Of a stretch of DNA of 64,000 nt, positions 33,253 to 45,429 are shown piece by piece. The position numbers and the translations under genes are program-made. Under the pieces are notes generated by a model. It had not been told where the DNA came from. It made no database searches and was given only the letters and a program-made list of their open reading frames with translations. The number at the start of each line of letters is the position of its first letter. Position 1 is the stretch's first letter. The DNA comes from Spinacia oleracea (lineage: Eukaryota > Streptophyta > Magnoliopsida > Caryophyllales > Amaranthaceae), in NCBI RefSeq assembly GCF_020520425.1, contig NC_079491.1:22559449-22623448 (forward strand), in the 5' to 3' direction.

Positions 33253-33290
33253 ATCTACCCCTCTTAAAAGAAGTTTCGTCCCGAAACTTG
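33253..33290 (-). promoter_or_regulatory. Polypurine tract with adjoining hairpin
   Basis: On the minus strand, CTTTTAAGAGGGGTAGATTG runs directly into the LTR. It is preceded by a perfect 8-bp stem with 3-base loop (plus-strand 33271-33278 and 33282-33289, AAGTTTCG/CGAAACTT). This is the plus-strand priming site of the element. Confidence 0.8.
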
Positions 33291-33522
33291 ACAGGGAAAT
33301 TCACACCTTTTTCAAAAGTTTTCAACTTATTCATACTAAAGAAGTATTTGTGCCACCTAAGTGCACTATTTTGCCAACTCAAAGCTGTTTGTGTTACTCA
33401 TGAACACCTTTTCTTATGCGGAGAATCTATTTGCTTTGCATCAACTTGTAAAGGTTGCTAAAAATAAGCATAAAATGCATAAAAATACCATAAAAATAGG
33501 TAAAAAGCGCGAATTTCTATCG

Positions 33523-33565
33523 CATTCTACCCCCTTAAAGAAAACGAGTTACGCCCTCGTAACTC
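33523..33565 (-). repeat. Second hairpin plus polypurine-like module
   Basis: On the minus strand, GAGTTACGAGGGCGTAACTC (8-bp stem, 4-base loop) is followed by TTTTCTTTAAGGGGGTAGAA. It repeats the layout of the real polypurine module about 275 bp downstream and probably marks the original end of the pol gene. Confidence 0.7.
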
Positions 33566-33604
33566 ACCCCAGGGAATGACTTTGGATATTTCTACTTCAA
33601 CGAA

Positions 33605-33890
33605 TCATGCCCCCAAAGCTATATTTCCACTAAAATCATAGCAAGTGGGATTTCTACACTTCTTTCCACACAATGCCTCAACAGGTGACATCGTAATGCT
33701 TGCATGGTAACTATTGATGCACGAAAATTCAATCGAACCTGGGTGGCTTTCCCAATTACCCTTAGAGTCAATAACACAGGTTTTCAACATAAATTCCGTT
33801 AGTAATCTCAATCTGTCTATTGGTTGCAGGGCGGAAAGAAATATTCATTTTCAATGTTGTCCCCAAGATTCAACTGGACCTTATTGCCAA
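33605..33890 (-). pseudogene. Integrase C-terminal remnant
   Basis: Minus-strand reading contains GNWESHPGSIEFSCINSYHA and SPVEALCGKKCRNPTCYDF, matching the end of the Ty3/gypsy integrase core and the segment beyond it (the family usually shows ALYGRKCRSP). The catalytic first part and the zinc finger are missing and frames shift within the piece. Confidence 0.85.
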
Positions 33891-35289
33891 AATTTCAGAC
33901 TTTTGTTCTCGGTAAGGATCTTATATGTTGCCCTATAAGGGTAATGTCTCCAAATATTCGTAGATAACACCATAACAGCTAACTCTAGGTCATGGGTTTG
34001 GTAATTAGCCTTATAAGGTTTCAATTGACGCGACAACAGCTAAATCTAGAAAGTTTCCTCACATTTCTCACTTCACTTGAATTTCGATTCCTTTTTCAAC
34101 AAGTTGGTCATTGGTTTTGCTTTCTTCCAAAAGTCTTTCACAACCTCCTATAATGGTCATCTAGGCCTATAAAACTTCAAGTATCGGACACGTTCTTTGG
34201 AGTAGGTCACTCACTCACAGCTTGAATCTTAGCATGATCTACAGAAACTCCTTCTGTTCAACTTTTCCTTGATACCGAACCTCATTACACTTTTCATGGG
34301 TGTATAACTTTTGGGCTTAACTCTTAGCTCTTGCACCAATTCATGTATTTCTTTTCATCTTTTCCAGCCAACAATGATTTCCAACGATCCTGGACCACTC
34401 AAATCTTCTCTTAAATTTATTCCCTTACGTAACATAGTTCTCAATCAATTTAGTCCTTCACTTTTCTGTCGGTGTCACTTATACACATATGACTTCAAGA
34501 TTTGTATACTTCATTTAATAAAACTAGATTCTTCCTAAGCGTCTCCAAGTAATCCTCAAGTGTTTGTCATGCTCTTTCTCATTCCTTGCATAAATGGGGA
34601 TATCATTAATAACATCATAACGAACTTAATTCGGAATTCGTAGAAAATCTCATTCATCAAATCCATAATTAATGCAGGTGCATTGGTTAACCCAAAAGAC
34701 GTTACTCTAAAACCCATAATGACAATGACGAATCCTAATGAGGTCTTAGACCCTTATCAGCTATTCCCAATTGGTGGTACTTCAAACGCAAATCAGTCTT
34801 CGAGAACACACTCGCCCAATTCAATTGATCCAATATGTCATCTATCCTAGGCAAGGGATACTTGTTATTGATGGTGTTTAGCTCCCTAAAATCGATGCAC
34901 AATTCCATACTCTTATCTTTCTCCTTAACAAACAACACAGGAGCTCCCCACGGTGATGCACTAGGCCTAATATATTCCTTGACCAAACAACTCTTACAAC
35001 TGTGTCCTAATTAGCTCATTTCAGGAGGTGTCATGCTATAAGGTTCCTTGGATATAGGTGTCGTTTCAGGATTTAACTCTATAATGAACTCAAAGGCTCT
35101 AGCAGGTGACATACTCGCAATTTCACTCGGAAACACATCAATGAATCCATTCACAAAGGTAACATCCTCGATTTTCACTCTAACTTCTTTACTAACCTCT
35201 AACACACTATCGAAAAATAGTTCACACTTCTTGTTCATCAAGTCCTCACTTGCATTACAGAAATAACTAAAGGTTCTTGGACTTCTCAA
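33890..35289 (-). pseudogene. Reverse transcriptase and RNase H remnant
   Basis: 35289-35011 reads the entry to RT (GFIDVFPSEI, ISKEPYSMTPPEM). 34986-34735 reads [28 protein letters not shown] and [12 protein letters not shown]. Further down (34730-34560) the region of the catalytic FIDD motif (near 34587-34610) is frame-shifted. RT-RNase H connector words (WPTPKNV-like) occur around 34200, and THDLELAV of RNase H around 33985. At least four frame changes and several stops separate these pieces; protease is absent. Confidence 0.9.
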
Positions 35290-35361
35290 AACATCTATAC
35301 GAGGTCAATCTTCCAATATGGTTCCTTAAATTTACTTTCTGAATTTCACAGTACGTCTATC

Positions 35362-35829
35362 TTAGCGTTGTACAAACTTAGCCAATCCCATCCTAAGGTT
35401 TATGAATTCTTGTGCCTTTTGTTTTCTCATAAAAAGAGGATAAAACTTTTTCCTTAAGACGGTAACAAATGAATCCCAATTGAATCTCTCAACAACGCTA
35501 AGTCTAACCCCATTTTCTCTCCACCACAAATCAGCTTCATCTTCCAAGTACAGTGCAACTTGACCCACTCTCATGTTCTCAAGACAGTTCACATCCCCAA
35601 ACAGTTTCTCAAACTCTCTAACCCAGTTCTCTAGAAAGGTAGGATCAGCTTGCTTCTTAAAGTATGATGGCTTAACTTTGGTTAGTCTCTCAAACATGTC
35701 CCCAGTAGAATCAGGACGCTCAGTTCTCTCTTCAGCCAGTCTTCCCGCCAAAAGGCGAATAGTAGCAACTAACTCACTATTGCTTGACATTCTAGTGTGC
35801 GACCTAAAATTAATTACTCTACGATACAT
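35362..35829 (-). pseudogene. Gag, C-terminally truncated (155 codons)
   Basis: Reads FERLTKVKPSYFKKQADP, LYLEDEADLWWRENG and FYPLFMRKQKAQEFINLRMG, the retrotransposon gag core (retrotrans_gag), which forms the particle. It stops seven codons after INLRMG, in sequence unrelated to gag, so the second half with the CCHC knuckle is deleted. A later in-frame Met (codon 14, MSSNSELVAT) is the more likely true start. The remaining 155 codons are open and undamaged, in contrast to pol. Confidence 0.88.
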
Positions 35830-36430
35830 AACTCATATGTCCCCTCTACGAAAGAATTTTAGATTTGATCGTAGAGATCGCATCAACAAACACTTATTCA
35901 AGAATGTACACCAATAATAGAGCAATCATTGTCACTCATTCAAGAAAATATCCCTATCAAGGACATAAAATTTGAAAACCAATGAATGGAAGTTCAATCA
36001 CAACAAATAAGTAATAATATTCCCATTCGCGTGCCCAAAATAAACTTTTGATCATTTGGATTATCAATAATCTAACTCTATTCCTCAAAAGAATGTTAAT
36101 AACAATTTCTAAACCATAATAACGCACTTGTCCTCAAATTAACATAAAGGTTCTACGACACAAACATAAACTATTGTTGTTGAATAACGAAACTCTCAAA
36201 CTGGAAATGAATACTTTAACTTCTATTGCTAACTCTATAAAGGCTTATTATATCCTTGAAGAGAATAAAGAATAACTCAAACTCTTATTGCTTTAACTTT
36301 AAACCGTTGCTGATATGCCACTTATTCTTTAAAACATAAAAGAACTAACTAACTATTACAACTTCAAATGTTTAAGGCATCTTGCCTACCTATTCTTTCC
36401 TTGGAAACTTGTGGAGTAAGATCTAGATCT

Positions 36431-37038
36431 TCAATATTCGTCGAATTCTTCTTCCGAGTATGAGTCTTCTTTCATGTCTTTATCTTGATGAGACTCACTT
36501 GCCACCTCACCATCACCTTTAGGTTCCACATCCGACTCACTAGGAATCTCAATGGTAGGCTCATGGGCCACTGGGTTAGGGTTATTTGCCTCAACCACTA
36601 CATTCTCATTCTCCACGGTTACATCATTTCCCTCTAGATATTTACAACTCTAATAGGTTCATCTATAACTGCATCCCAAGCATGACTCCATGAGTTTCTA
36701 CCCTCCTTGAACCCATTTTCTACGACCTCAATAATGGTGGTCAGGATCTCTACGTCATATCTCTACCTACCATCCCTAGTCCCATACTTAATCAACTTTG
36801 GTGTTCCATCATCAGAATGCATGTCTTTAAACTTTTCCTTGAGTTCTAGGTATGGAAATTTGTTAGGTAAGCAATTAATGATAGTGGCTGCTATGATATC
36901 CTTTCTCATTAAGATAGGTTGCCCTTAAACTTTAGCATAATATTCACATCCAAACATGATTTTCTTCACGTAAATATCAGGGGTTTCTATATCAAGTTTC
37001 TCGAAGGATCCTATGTTGGTATACTTGGAAAGAAACAT
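36431..37038 (-). pseudogene. Extra ORF between 5' LTR and gag, unknown product
   Basis: Minus strand from ATG at 37038 reads about 200 codons with one stop near codon 38 (37 codons reach YYAKV) and one frame shift near 36630. It begins MFLSKYTNIGSFEKL, continues with RKDIIAATIINCLPNKFPYL and WSHAWDAVIDEP, and ends in an acidic tail (ESDVEPKGDGEVASESHQDK, then SYSEEEFDEY and stop). It lies about 600 bp upstream of gag in the same direction. I know no family that fits. Extra ORFs before gag are known in Tat/Ogre elements but are not standard in chromoviruses. Confidence 0.6.
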
Positions 37039-37771
37039 TTTATTCTTGAAATAAACAATTCAAGGTCTCACTAACGATTTTCCAGCCAAAACATAAACAA
37101 GGTTCAGTAATCGATAAGTTTGGTGGAATCAAACAATTCTTTATGCACTTGTAAATGTAACACTTAAACAATTAGCACATGCACATACATAACAATCAAT
37201 TTCTTATCATTGACTAGCTACTAATGCACATATAATTCTATCTTATATGCCCTTCTTATACTACCCATCTCTCATAAGCTAAAGCATTGGAATAATTTAA
37301 ATAACAAGGTAAAAGGACGCTAATATAATAAAATTATAACATAGAATAATAACATAAATAAAATATAAAATAAATAAAGTAAAATAAATTAAGGAAATGC
37401 GTAGCGAATAAATTAGAAAATAAAGTTATTAATTCGAAAAAGATTTATATTTTCTAATAACGAATTCTAAATCTTAAAACAACTAAAAAAAATTTGAACT
37501 TCTTTAAAAAAGTGTACTCATTATTTTTTTGAATAATAAATAATAAGAAAAATAAAAATGTCAAAATTATCACTTTAACTTGAATAATAATTTGATTTCG
37601 AACTTAAATAAGAAATATCATATACTTTCAAACAAGATAAAAGGAAATCGACCCCCCAAAAAAAAAGTACCAATTTTGAACACTATAATCCGTAGAAGCT
37701 CGATTTTTAAGAAATTTATTTTAAATAACTAACTAGTTAGGCGCCTAAAAATTTATTAAAATAAAACCTTA

Positions 37772-37785
37772 GCTTCTAGATACCA
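37772..37785 (-). promoter_or_regulatory. Primer binding site, initiator Met-tRNA-like
   Basis: Three bases inside the 5' LTR on the minus strand is TGGTATCTAGAAGC. The first seven bases match the usual complement of plant initiator Met-tRNA; the rest diverge. Confidence 0.6.
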
Positions 37786-37788
37786 CTT

Positions 37789-40713
37789 TGTAACACCCCG
37801 ACAATTCTCTCTTTTCTAAAATAACCTTTTAATATAAAACATAGAGAATTATCAAGGCATTATCGCCCGTGTGAAAACGTAACGGCTTATTCAGAATTTT
37901 GCAGCGGAAAACATAAAACTAACTTTAGGTTTATAAATAATCGATTACAGGTTTAGTCTCAAAAATCAACCAACGAAAATAAGGAAATATAAATAGTATG
38001 ACAAGTTTAAAGTCCATTTAAACAAACCCAAGTCAACTTAGCAAATCAAAACTAAATACAAGCTCTCTATTCCCGATCCCAATGATGCAACATCTTCAAA
38101 CCTGCAGATGGACAATGCTTATTGATCCTTAGAGACTGCTCACCAAAGATTGGGTCATCACAGGATCAATAAGGCATAGCCATGATCAACATGCACAAGC
38201 AAAAGCACGTAATCAGCAAAGCTGAGTACTACATACTAAATCAATAATAATCCTAACATGATTCTATTAAACGAACAACCCTAACATGATACTAATGAAC
38301 ACAAACAAGGGCAGACAAAACATGATAGTTTGACGACCATACTTGACCAGACTAGACTAGGCTAGACTTTTAGCAATAATATTATTTTAGTTGAAATAGA
38401 CAATGGACCGAGTTGACCATCCAGAAGTCTTCACTAAGGAAGACGAGGTACGGGCGCGACTCCGTAACCTCAGTGACCTGCGATATCGAGGAACGTTTAA
38501 ATAAAAATAGGACACGGTGATCAATCCGGTCCGAATTAAAGGCCATGGGCTACCACCATGAACCCCAACTCCTGTTTGTCCGTCACTTCAGACGTGCACA
38601 GTCTAAAGCTATTGCTATTCAGTTTCACTTTACATGATTTACAAATTGAGATCCCGTTATGACTCAACCATTACATAAGACAGACAATTCACATTTGTTC
38701 ACAACTGTTTTTTTTTATCTTGGAATTAAGTAAGTGATCATAAAAGCATCAATCAAGACTCATTCCAACTTAACCAACCTTTCCTTTAACCATGAGCAAC
38801 CCTGTATATGGGCATAAAGTTTCAACTTACTAAACAAGGTCCTCCGCCCTTATAAAGTAGTGAAAAGATAGAAAGGGAACAACAACCAATTGATCCAACC
38901 CAATCATATAGAATAATCTAGTGTCCCCAACCAACATGTTTGTATCAAACATCCATACTAACATGTTACAGTTCTTATAGTGCAAAATAAGTTCAATAAG
39001 TTTGTCCAACAGTATTAAACATGCACATTCCATATAACCAAGTTTGTCTATAATATCAACATCACCAAGTTCAACAATAATATCAACATGATTTCAACAA
39101 TTAGCACACATTCCAAGCACGCAGGTATGTACGTACCTTGTGTAAACAAACTGCAAGACCACTTTAATAATTCAAAAGTCGCCTACGGAGAATTCTCCAC
39201 CTAACAACAACCAATATAGACTCATATCAATTCATATTGAATTTTCAACAACATTAGGGAGCTTCAAACCCTTCCTAAACATAATTAGAACATTTTTCAA
39301 TATCGAAACTTGAATATTTGGTTTCCTAGCATCATAATTATTATATTAATTATTGAAATTCGTTGAAAACTTTTGCAAACATCGTACTTTAAATTTTCAG
39401 CAATATAAATTCATTTAAAAGCTTCACCAAGGTCAATCTACGTTCCTAGTATCTCAAAACAACCAATTCAATAATTCATACTCAACCTATCATGATTAAA
39501 AATCATAAAAACCTTGAATTTCATACTTTAAACAATCAAAATTCATATTTCAAAGTAATTTGATAATCTGAAAATTAATAACTTTATTATATAATTTGCA
39601 TAATCTGAAATTTATAATTTAAATTACAAAATCATCACTTTAATTCAAGAAACATAATTCAAATTAATGAAACATAATTCAAATTAATAAATCATAATAA
39701 GCCCTAACTTATAATTCAATCAACCAAAACTTGAAATTAATTCGTTTATAAACTCAACCAACATCTGAAAATCATGTTCAAACCATAAAAATTATGAATT
39801 TAATATCAATAACATAATTTCAATTAACAATTATAATTAATTAAAATAATTAGTTACTTAGGGTTTAAGAAATAACCAAAGAGAGAAAACAAGAAGCTGC
39901 CGGTGGACAAGGTGGTGCGGCAACAAGCGGGCAGGTGGTGCAGCGGCTGAGTGACGCTGCTGGTGGTTGCGGTGGCCGTGCAGCGACGGCTGAGTTTGTG
40001 GGGCAGGAAGAAAGAAGCAACGAGAGAAGGGAATGTCGTTGCGTGCGTGGAGGAGAACGAAGGGAGAGGAGAGGTTTCTGGTGTGGGCGAAGGACGCGGC
40101 GGCGCAGCAATGACTGGGCGGATACTGCGGTGGCGCGGAGGCTGAGCGAGAACAAAAACAGAGTAACTATTAATGGGTGTGCAACCAAGACCAAGGAGTT
40201 TAAGAGAACGAAAGAGAGAGAAGGAGAGGGAGGATTACCGGCGGCTGAGGCTTCGGTAAAGGACGACGGTGGTCGGCTGGACGGCGGCGACGAGAAGAGG
40301 GGCTTGAGGTTCCTGTTCACGTGCAGCAGGAAGAAGAGGGAAAGAGGGTTTTTGTTTCCTTTGAGTTTTACGTGAGTGAAGGAGAGGAGAGAGAGTTATG
40401 GGTTTATTTTGGGTTTATTTGTTTTGGGCTTCACCAATTTGGGCTAGGATTAGGATTTACTTTTAGTATTTGAATCCAAAATCGATTAGGCTTGGTTTCC
40501 CAATTTCAAATGTGTTTTCGAAATTCAAAGTCTTTTCAACATAGAATTCTAAAATTATTTTACATTGCATAAATCATTAAAACATTTAAAACGTATAAAA
40601 ATAAATATTCGTTAATTAAATATTTATTTCTAAAATTCGTAAATTCTATTCAAATATAATTAACTATACGTTAAAATAAAAATATAAAATGTATAAAATT
40701 ACGGGGGATTACA
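37789..40713 (-). repeat. 5' LTR of the gypsy element
   Basis: 2925 bp, the same length as the partner at 30328-33252 and, wherever I compared, the same sequence. It carries the element's promoter and first transcribed bases on the minus strand. Confidence 0.92.
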
Positions 40714-40718
40714 TCAAT

Positions 40719-41497
40719 AACATTCACATTTATTTACGTTTTTTTTGCAATGACAACATGAAACATGTCATATCGTAGTGGTAAAAATTTTATTGGTTAA
40801 ACTCAAGGTCTAAAGTTCAAACCTTACGCAAACTATGTTTGAGCTCTTTTTTTTATGTATATGAAGATTACATGGAGCGAAAGACTCATAAGCAGAGTGC
40901 CACGTAAATTTCCTTAGAAACGCCTTTAATATACTTTGTATAGTATAGATAATCACATTTTTGTTTTTGTTAGTGTCGAACCTAACATTTAATGGGCCCT
41001 AGGAAAAAAAGAGATACGGGCCCCCGTATATACTCGTAATAACTAAGAAGTTTAAGTTCCAAAATCTATATGACAAATAATTTCATTAAACTAGTATTTT
41101 TGACCCGTTCATGCACGGGAGCATCGTATTTATAAAGTGTGAAAAATTTATATCGTTCGAGATACAATTTTTAGGTATCATAAAAAAGTATAATTTTTGT
41201 GGTACATTCACAAATATTTAGTTAGTGTAAGATATAAATAAATAGAAATATTTTATGTTTATTACTGTACTCTCTTTCTACTTTAAAGAGGACCTTCCAG
41301 AAATCGCCCACCCTTGGATGGAACTCCCTGCAAATCAAATTAAATTAAATTTTGAGTTTCAAAGTGGAAAGACTACTGAAGCAAAAAGATACTCGAAAAT
41401 GAAGAGCGAACCAAAACACAATCTGGTAATCAATCAGCTGAAACTTTTGGGAGATAGAAATTTAACTCACAACTGCAATTACAAACAGTGCATCTAA
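40719..41497. other. Intergenic stretch with a SINE-like piece
   Basis: 40755-40860 contains a B box-like GGTCTAAAGTTCAAACC after an AGTGGTAAAA segment and ends in a T-run, so it may be a degraded SINE. 41095-41130 has GACCCGTTCATGCACGGG, an imperfect inverted word seen at ends of some plant elements. No gene. Confidence 0.4.
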
Positions 41498-43311
41498 GCA
41501 CCTGTAACACTCTAATAATTTCTTGCTTTTATAAAACCATTTTCCAACTTAAAATAAAGGAATTACTAAAGCATTACCGCCACCGTGATAACGGTTAAGG
41601 CTATTACCAGAATTACGCAGCGGAATTTAATGTCAACTAACTTTTAAAAACATAATAAATGAAATATCGAGACCTCCTACAATTTGGAACCATAATGCCC
41701 AAAACCCAAAGTATAAATAGTTCAAACATTTCAAACATAATTAAAGTAAAGTTAAATGGTTCAAAATACGAAAACATGCAACTCTCTCGATCATCCCAAG
41801 CCACATGATTCCGATCTACCAACCTGCTATATTATTCTACTCCCCATCAATGCAAGTGCAAATGATAGATCATCATAGGGTCATTAATGCAAAGGCCATG
41901 ACCAAAACACACAAAGCACGTAGTCAGCAAAAGCTGAGTACTTACAAGAATAGAGTAAATGAAACTAAAACATGCATCACTCACTAAGTACTAATCATCA
42001 TGCAAAAGCCATATAATAATAAACAATCAATCATAAATACAAGACTCGACTCTTGACTCGACTCTTGACTCACAATTCAATTAGAATAAGCTTCGAACGG
42101 GCCAAAAGAATATTCCATAAAGGAAAGGTGATGGGAGCCAACCATACACCAAATAATAATAATAAATTCGGGCCATACTGAGTGTCAGGCCATACCGACG
42201 GAATTCCTGCGCATATTATAAATGAAACAACGTCTTGTATCATTAGTAGGAGTACGAGCTTTCCGGCAAGATTCCCCCTATTGTTCATACTCAAGGTATA
42301 TACGTTCCAAGAGTTTTGAAGCTTGTTCTGGTTGCATTTTACGTTTATTAATATTTTATTAAAGGCGAACTCAAGACTCACCAACATACACACATACAAT
42401 TAATAAACAACAACCAAAACAATCTTATTTTAATGCTTTAGGACTTGTGATCAATAAAGCAAGACACTTGTGAAATTACTACCATGTTCCTCCTCACCAA
42501 AGTGAGACTCCACATCATGCACATTAACATGAGGGTTGTGCCCTTGCACGACAACTCCTAATTCGTTTCATACATAATATTCCCAACTGAACCCTACATG
42601 TGTGGTGGCTTACACGAGCTAACCCTTCACATGTGGTAAAATAAATAGTACAACGAAGTACGAATAATTGGCTCAAAGTATGCTAGACATCCCGTACAAT
42701 AACATACAAATAAATAATCCATCCCTTGCATGTGAAACAAACCATACATGCATAAATATTGAACAACATGATTGACAATGAAATCCATACTTATAATAAA
42801 ATCAACATGCTTGTTCAACCAACAATTCAATAATTCCAATAATATAAATCCACATGATCGTTCACCAAAGCATATATGAATCCACACAACATAATTCACA
42901 TCATCAACAATCATGTAATGTCATTGACAAAAGGTATGGTCGCCCTAGACTTGTACGTACCTTGAATACCTAAGCGTAGGGGGAGCACTCAACTAGAAAT
43001 CACCTCCTATCATCAAAATAATGAAACTTAAATTATTTCCATGTTCATTAAATTTCCAGCAACTTTATAAAATCTAAAACCTCATTTAAACTTTAGAATT
43101 CAATCGTTTAATAATAATATAATCGTCTCAATTTGCAAAATCAATCCCTTGTACGAAAACATACTTTTTCCGCCTTTAAAATCAATACAAATCAACACTT
43201 TAAGCCTTTCTTCAAATCTGAAAATATAATTGATTATCATAATTAAAATCATCACCTAATTATGCTAATCAATTGACTCATTAGGTCTAGGTTAAAACCC
43301 TAACTTGAAAA

Positions 43312-44707
43312 TGAAGGAAATAGTGCCCTTGGTCCAAGTATGCATATAATATTAAGTCTAATAAATGCGGTTCAGTATTAATTAACAAGTTAATAATTCA
43401 GTGAGATCAAGTGAGCTGAATGCCTAGCTAGAGGCCGCTTCAGTTCAAGTGGAATTAACGATATTAATCCACAGCTTACTCTTGACTGAAGCCGTAGGGT
43501 CACACAAATAGTACGTAAACGGATCAAGTATTTAATGGCATTAAATACTCCATCTATGGATATTCGGAATCGACGGATCTTGGTTTCAGTGGGAGCTGAG
43601 ATCGTCACAAGCAAGAAATGAATACTCCGAAAACGATGATATTACCGGAAACGGAAATATGGATCGTATCGGAAATATAAATATTATCCAAGTCGTAAAT
43701 GTTGCCGGAAACGGAAACATGGTACGTGTCGGAAAATATTATCGGAAATGGAAATATTACCGGAATCGGAAATATTGCCGGAAACGGAAATATTGTCAGA
43801 ATCGGAAATATTATCGGAATTGGAAAATAATTCCGGAAACGGAAATATTAAATATTTGTTCGAAACGGAAATTAATTCCGGAATCGGAAATATTAAATAT
43901 TGTTCGTATCGGAAATGAATTCCGGAATCGGGAATTTAATCGGAAGTGTATCGTACGAATTAGCATCGGACGAGGCTCGCTAGACGAAGGCCCAGCACGA
44001 AGCCAGGCCATCGCCCAGCAAGCCACACGCATCACCATCACACGCCAAGCCTCGACCAGGCCCAGCGCAAGGCCAGGCCCAGCCAGGGCCTTGGGCGCGC
44101 GCGCGGACCCAGGCAGCGAGCATGGGCCGAGCGCTGTGCGCTCAGCGTGGGCCGCAAGGCCTGCGCGAGTGTGCGGTGCTCGTGCGATGCTTGTGTGCGT
44201 GCTATACGAATCCTAAAGCTATCAGGATTCGATATATGATTAAATCCTAATACTAATAGATTAAGTTTATTATTTAGAGTTCAAGTTGGATTCTAATTAA
44301 TAAATCCAAATCCTAGTAGGATTATAATTCCTTTTCCATACCTCTATAAATAGGAGCCTAAGGTCATAATTTATAGAAACAATTGAAGTATTCTAAAGGT
44401 AAGATTTTGAAGAAAAATCAGCCATACACTTGCACCTAAATAGCCGAAATTCCTAAGCAACCTTAAGGGCGATTCTAGTTGGTCAAGCTTAAGGCGGATC
44501 CGGACGTGCTGTGGACTATCTACGGAGGGACGACACTTGGAGTCCTAAAGACTTGTTCTTGTTCGGTTCGGGCGCAGCTAGGGAGGGCACGCAACAAAGT
44601 GTATGCATCTAAACTATGCTAAATGATTATGTGTAAATAATATGCTTTCCTGGCTTTATGGTTTTCCCGCATGATTTATGTTTTGTAATATGAATCATAA
44701 CCTAACA
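43312..44707 (+). repeat. Copia 5' LTR (1396 bp)
   Basis: TGAAGGAAATAGTGCCC to ATAACCTAACA. Contains an 18-bp CGGAAATATT array (43627-43950), a GC-rich segment (43970-44200), a TATA box (CTATAAATAGGAG at about 44343) and the R/U5 region. A 185-codon frame across the array is discussed among the findings and not called as a gene. Confidence 0.92.
43627..43950 (+). repeat. 18-bp minisatellite in the Copia LTR
   Basis: Units such as CGGAAATATTGCCGGAAA recur with 18-bp spacing, alternating AAC and ATC before each GGAAATATT. The same array appears at about 52287-52610 and, inverted, at 57530-57835. The period is a multiple of three, which keeps a stop-free frame open across it. Confidence 0.85.
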
Positions 44708-44708
44708 G

Positions 44709-44722
44709 TGGTATCACGAGCC
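44709..44722 (+). promoter_or_regulatory. Copia primer binding site
   Basis: TGGTATCACGAGCC two bases after the 5' LTR resembles the complement of the initiator Met-tRNA 3' end with one inserted base. Confidence 0.75.
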
Positions 44723-45429
44723 TCTTATTATTTTCATAATCTAAATTGCATAAACATGGTTAAATTTTACAAATTTGCAAAGAATTAATTTTCGTAATTG
44801 TTAATTAATTGCAAATTGCGTTTATTTAATTATATGTACGCAGTTTTTCGGCAGTTTCTACGTTACTCATCCAAATCGAGTGATTTTTGTGTCAATTCCG
44901 CATGTAAAAGGCATTCTAAAATTTTGACAAAATTAATATTTTTCGGCCGAACCCAGAATTCCCAAATTCGAAGCCTAACTATGACTTTTCGGAGGTTTTA
45001 GTTTTTCGAACGCAAAAGTTTGTAAATTTAAGATGTTAAATTAAATATTTGCGATTCTTGTTGATAAATCTTGAATTTTTGATTGACCAACAGTATATGT
45101 TTAACAAGTTTGAATGCCTAGCCTTGTTAATTATACAACCTAATTTGTAATTTTGATTAATTTGTTGAAATTCGAATAATTTAGAATTGATTTGATTTTC
45201 ATGATTAATTAATAATTTAATTAGGTATCCATGATTAAAATCCACCATAAAAATTGTTAATTTATGTTAAATTTTTAATTTTTATGACCTAGATTTGAAT
45301 CCATGTTAATCGGAAATTAATTGATTAATAAATTTTCGATTTTTCGCCCTAAAATTATGAAATTAATATGTTTTATTAATTTGTCATTAATTTTGAATTA
45401 AAAATTAATTTTTTTTTTGAAAACGCTCA

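Larger units (their letters stand above)
30328..40713 (-). mobile_element. Full-length Ty3/gypsy retrotransposon with defective pol (10,386 bp)
   Basis: Two 2925-bp LTRs (30328-33252 and 37789-40713) flank a 4.5-kb interior. Target duplication TCAAT at 30323-30327 and 40714-40718. On the minus strand the order is 5' LTR, primer site, extra ORF, gag, remnants of RT, RNase H and integrase, polypurine tract, 3' LTR. The order RT-RH-IN and the reading of RT and integrase place it in Ty3/gypsy, probably a Tekay/Del-like chromovirus. The protease and zinc knuckle are deleted and all of pol is shifted and stopped, so it cannot encode its own transposition. Confidence 0.92.

Noticed and set aside
33228-33938. 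Plus-strand frames within the gypsy element interior
   Set aside because: Antisense shadows of the integrase remnant and polypurine region; the minus-strand reading has recognisable family words.
42627-42914. 95-codon minus-strand frame
   Set aside because: Inside the LTR body of the second gypsy family; no start context, no domain, hydrophobic low-information sequence.
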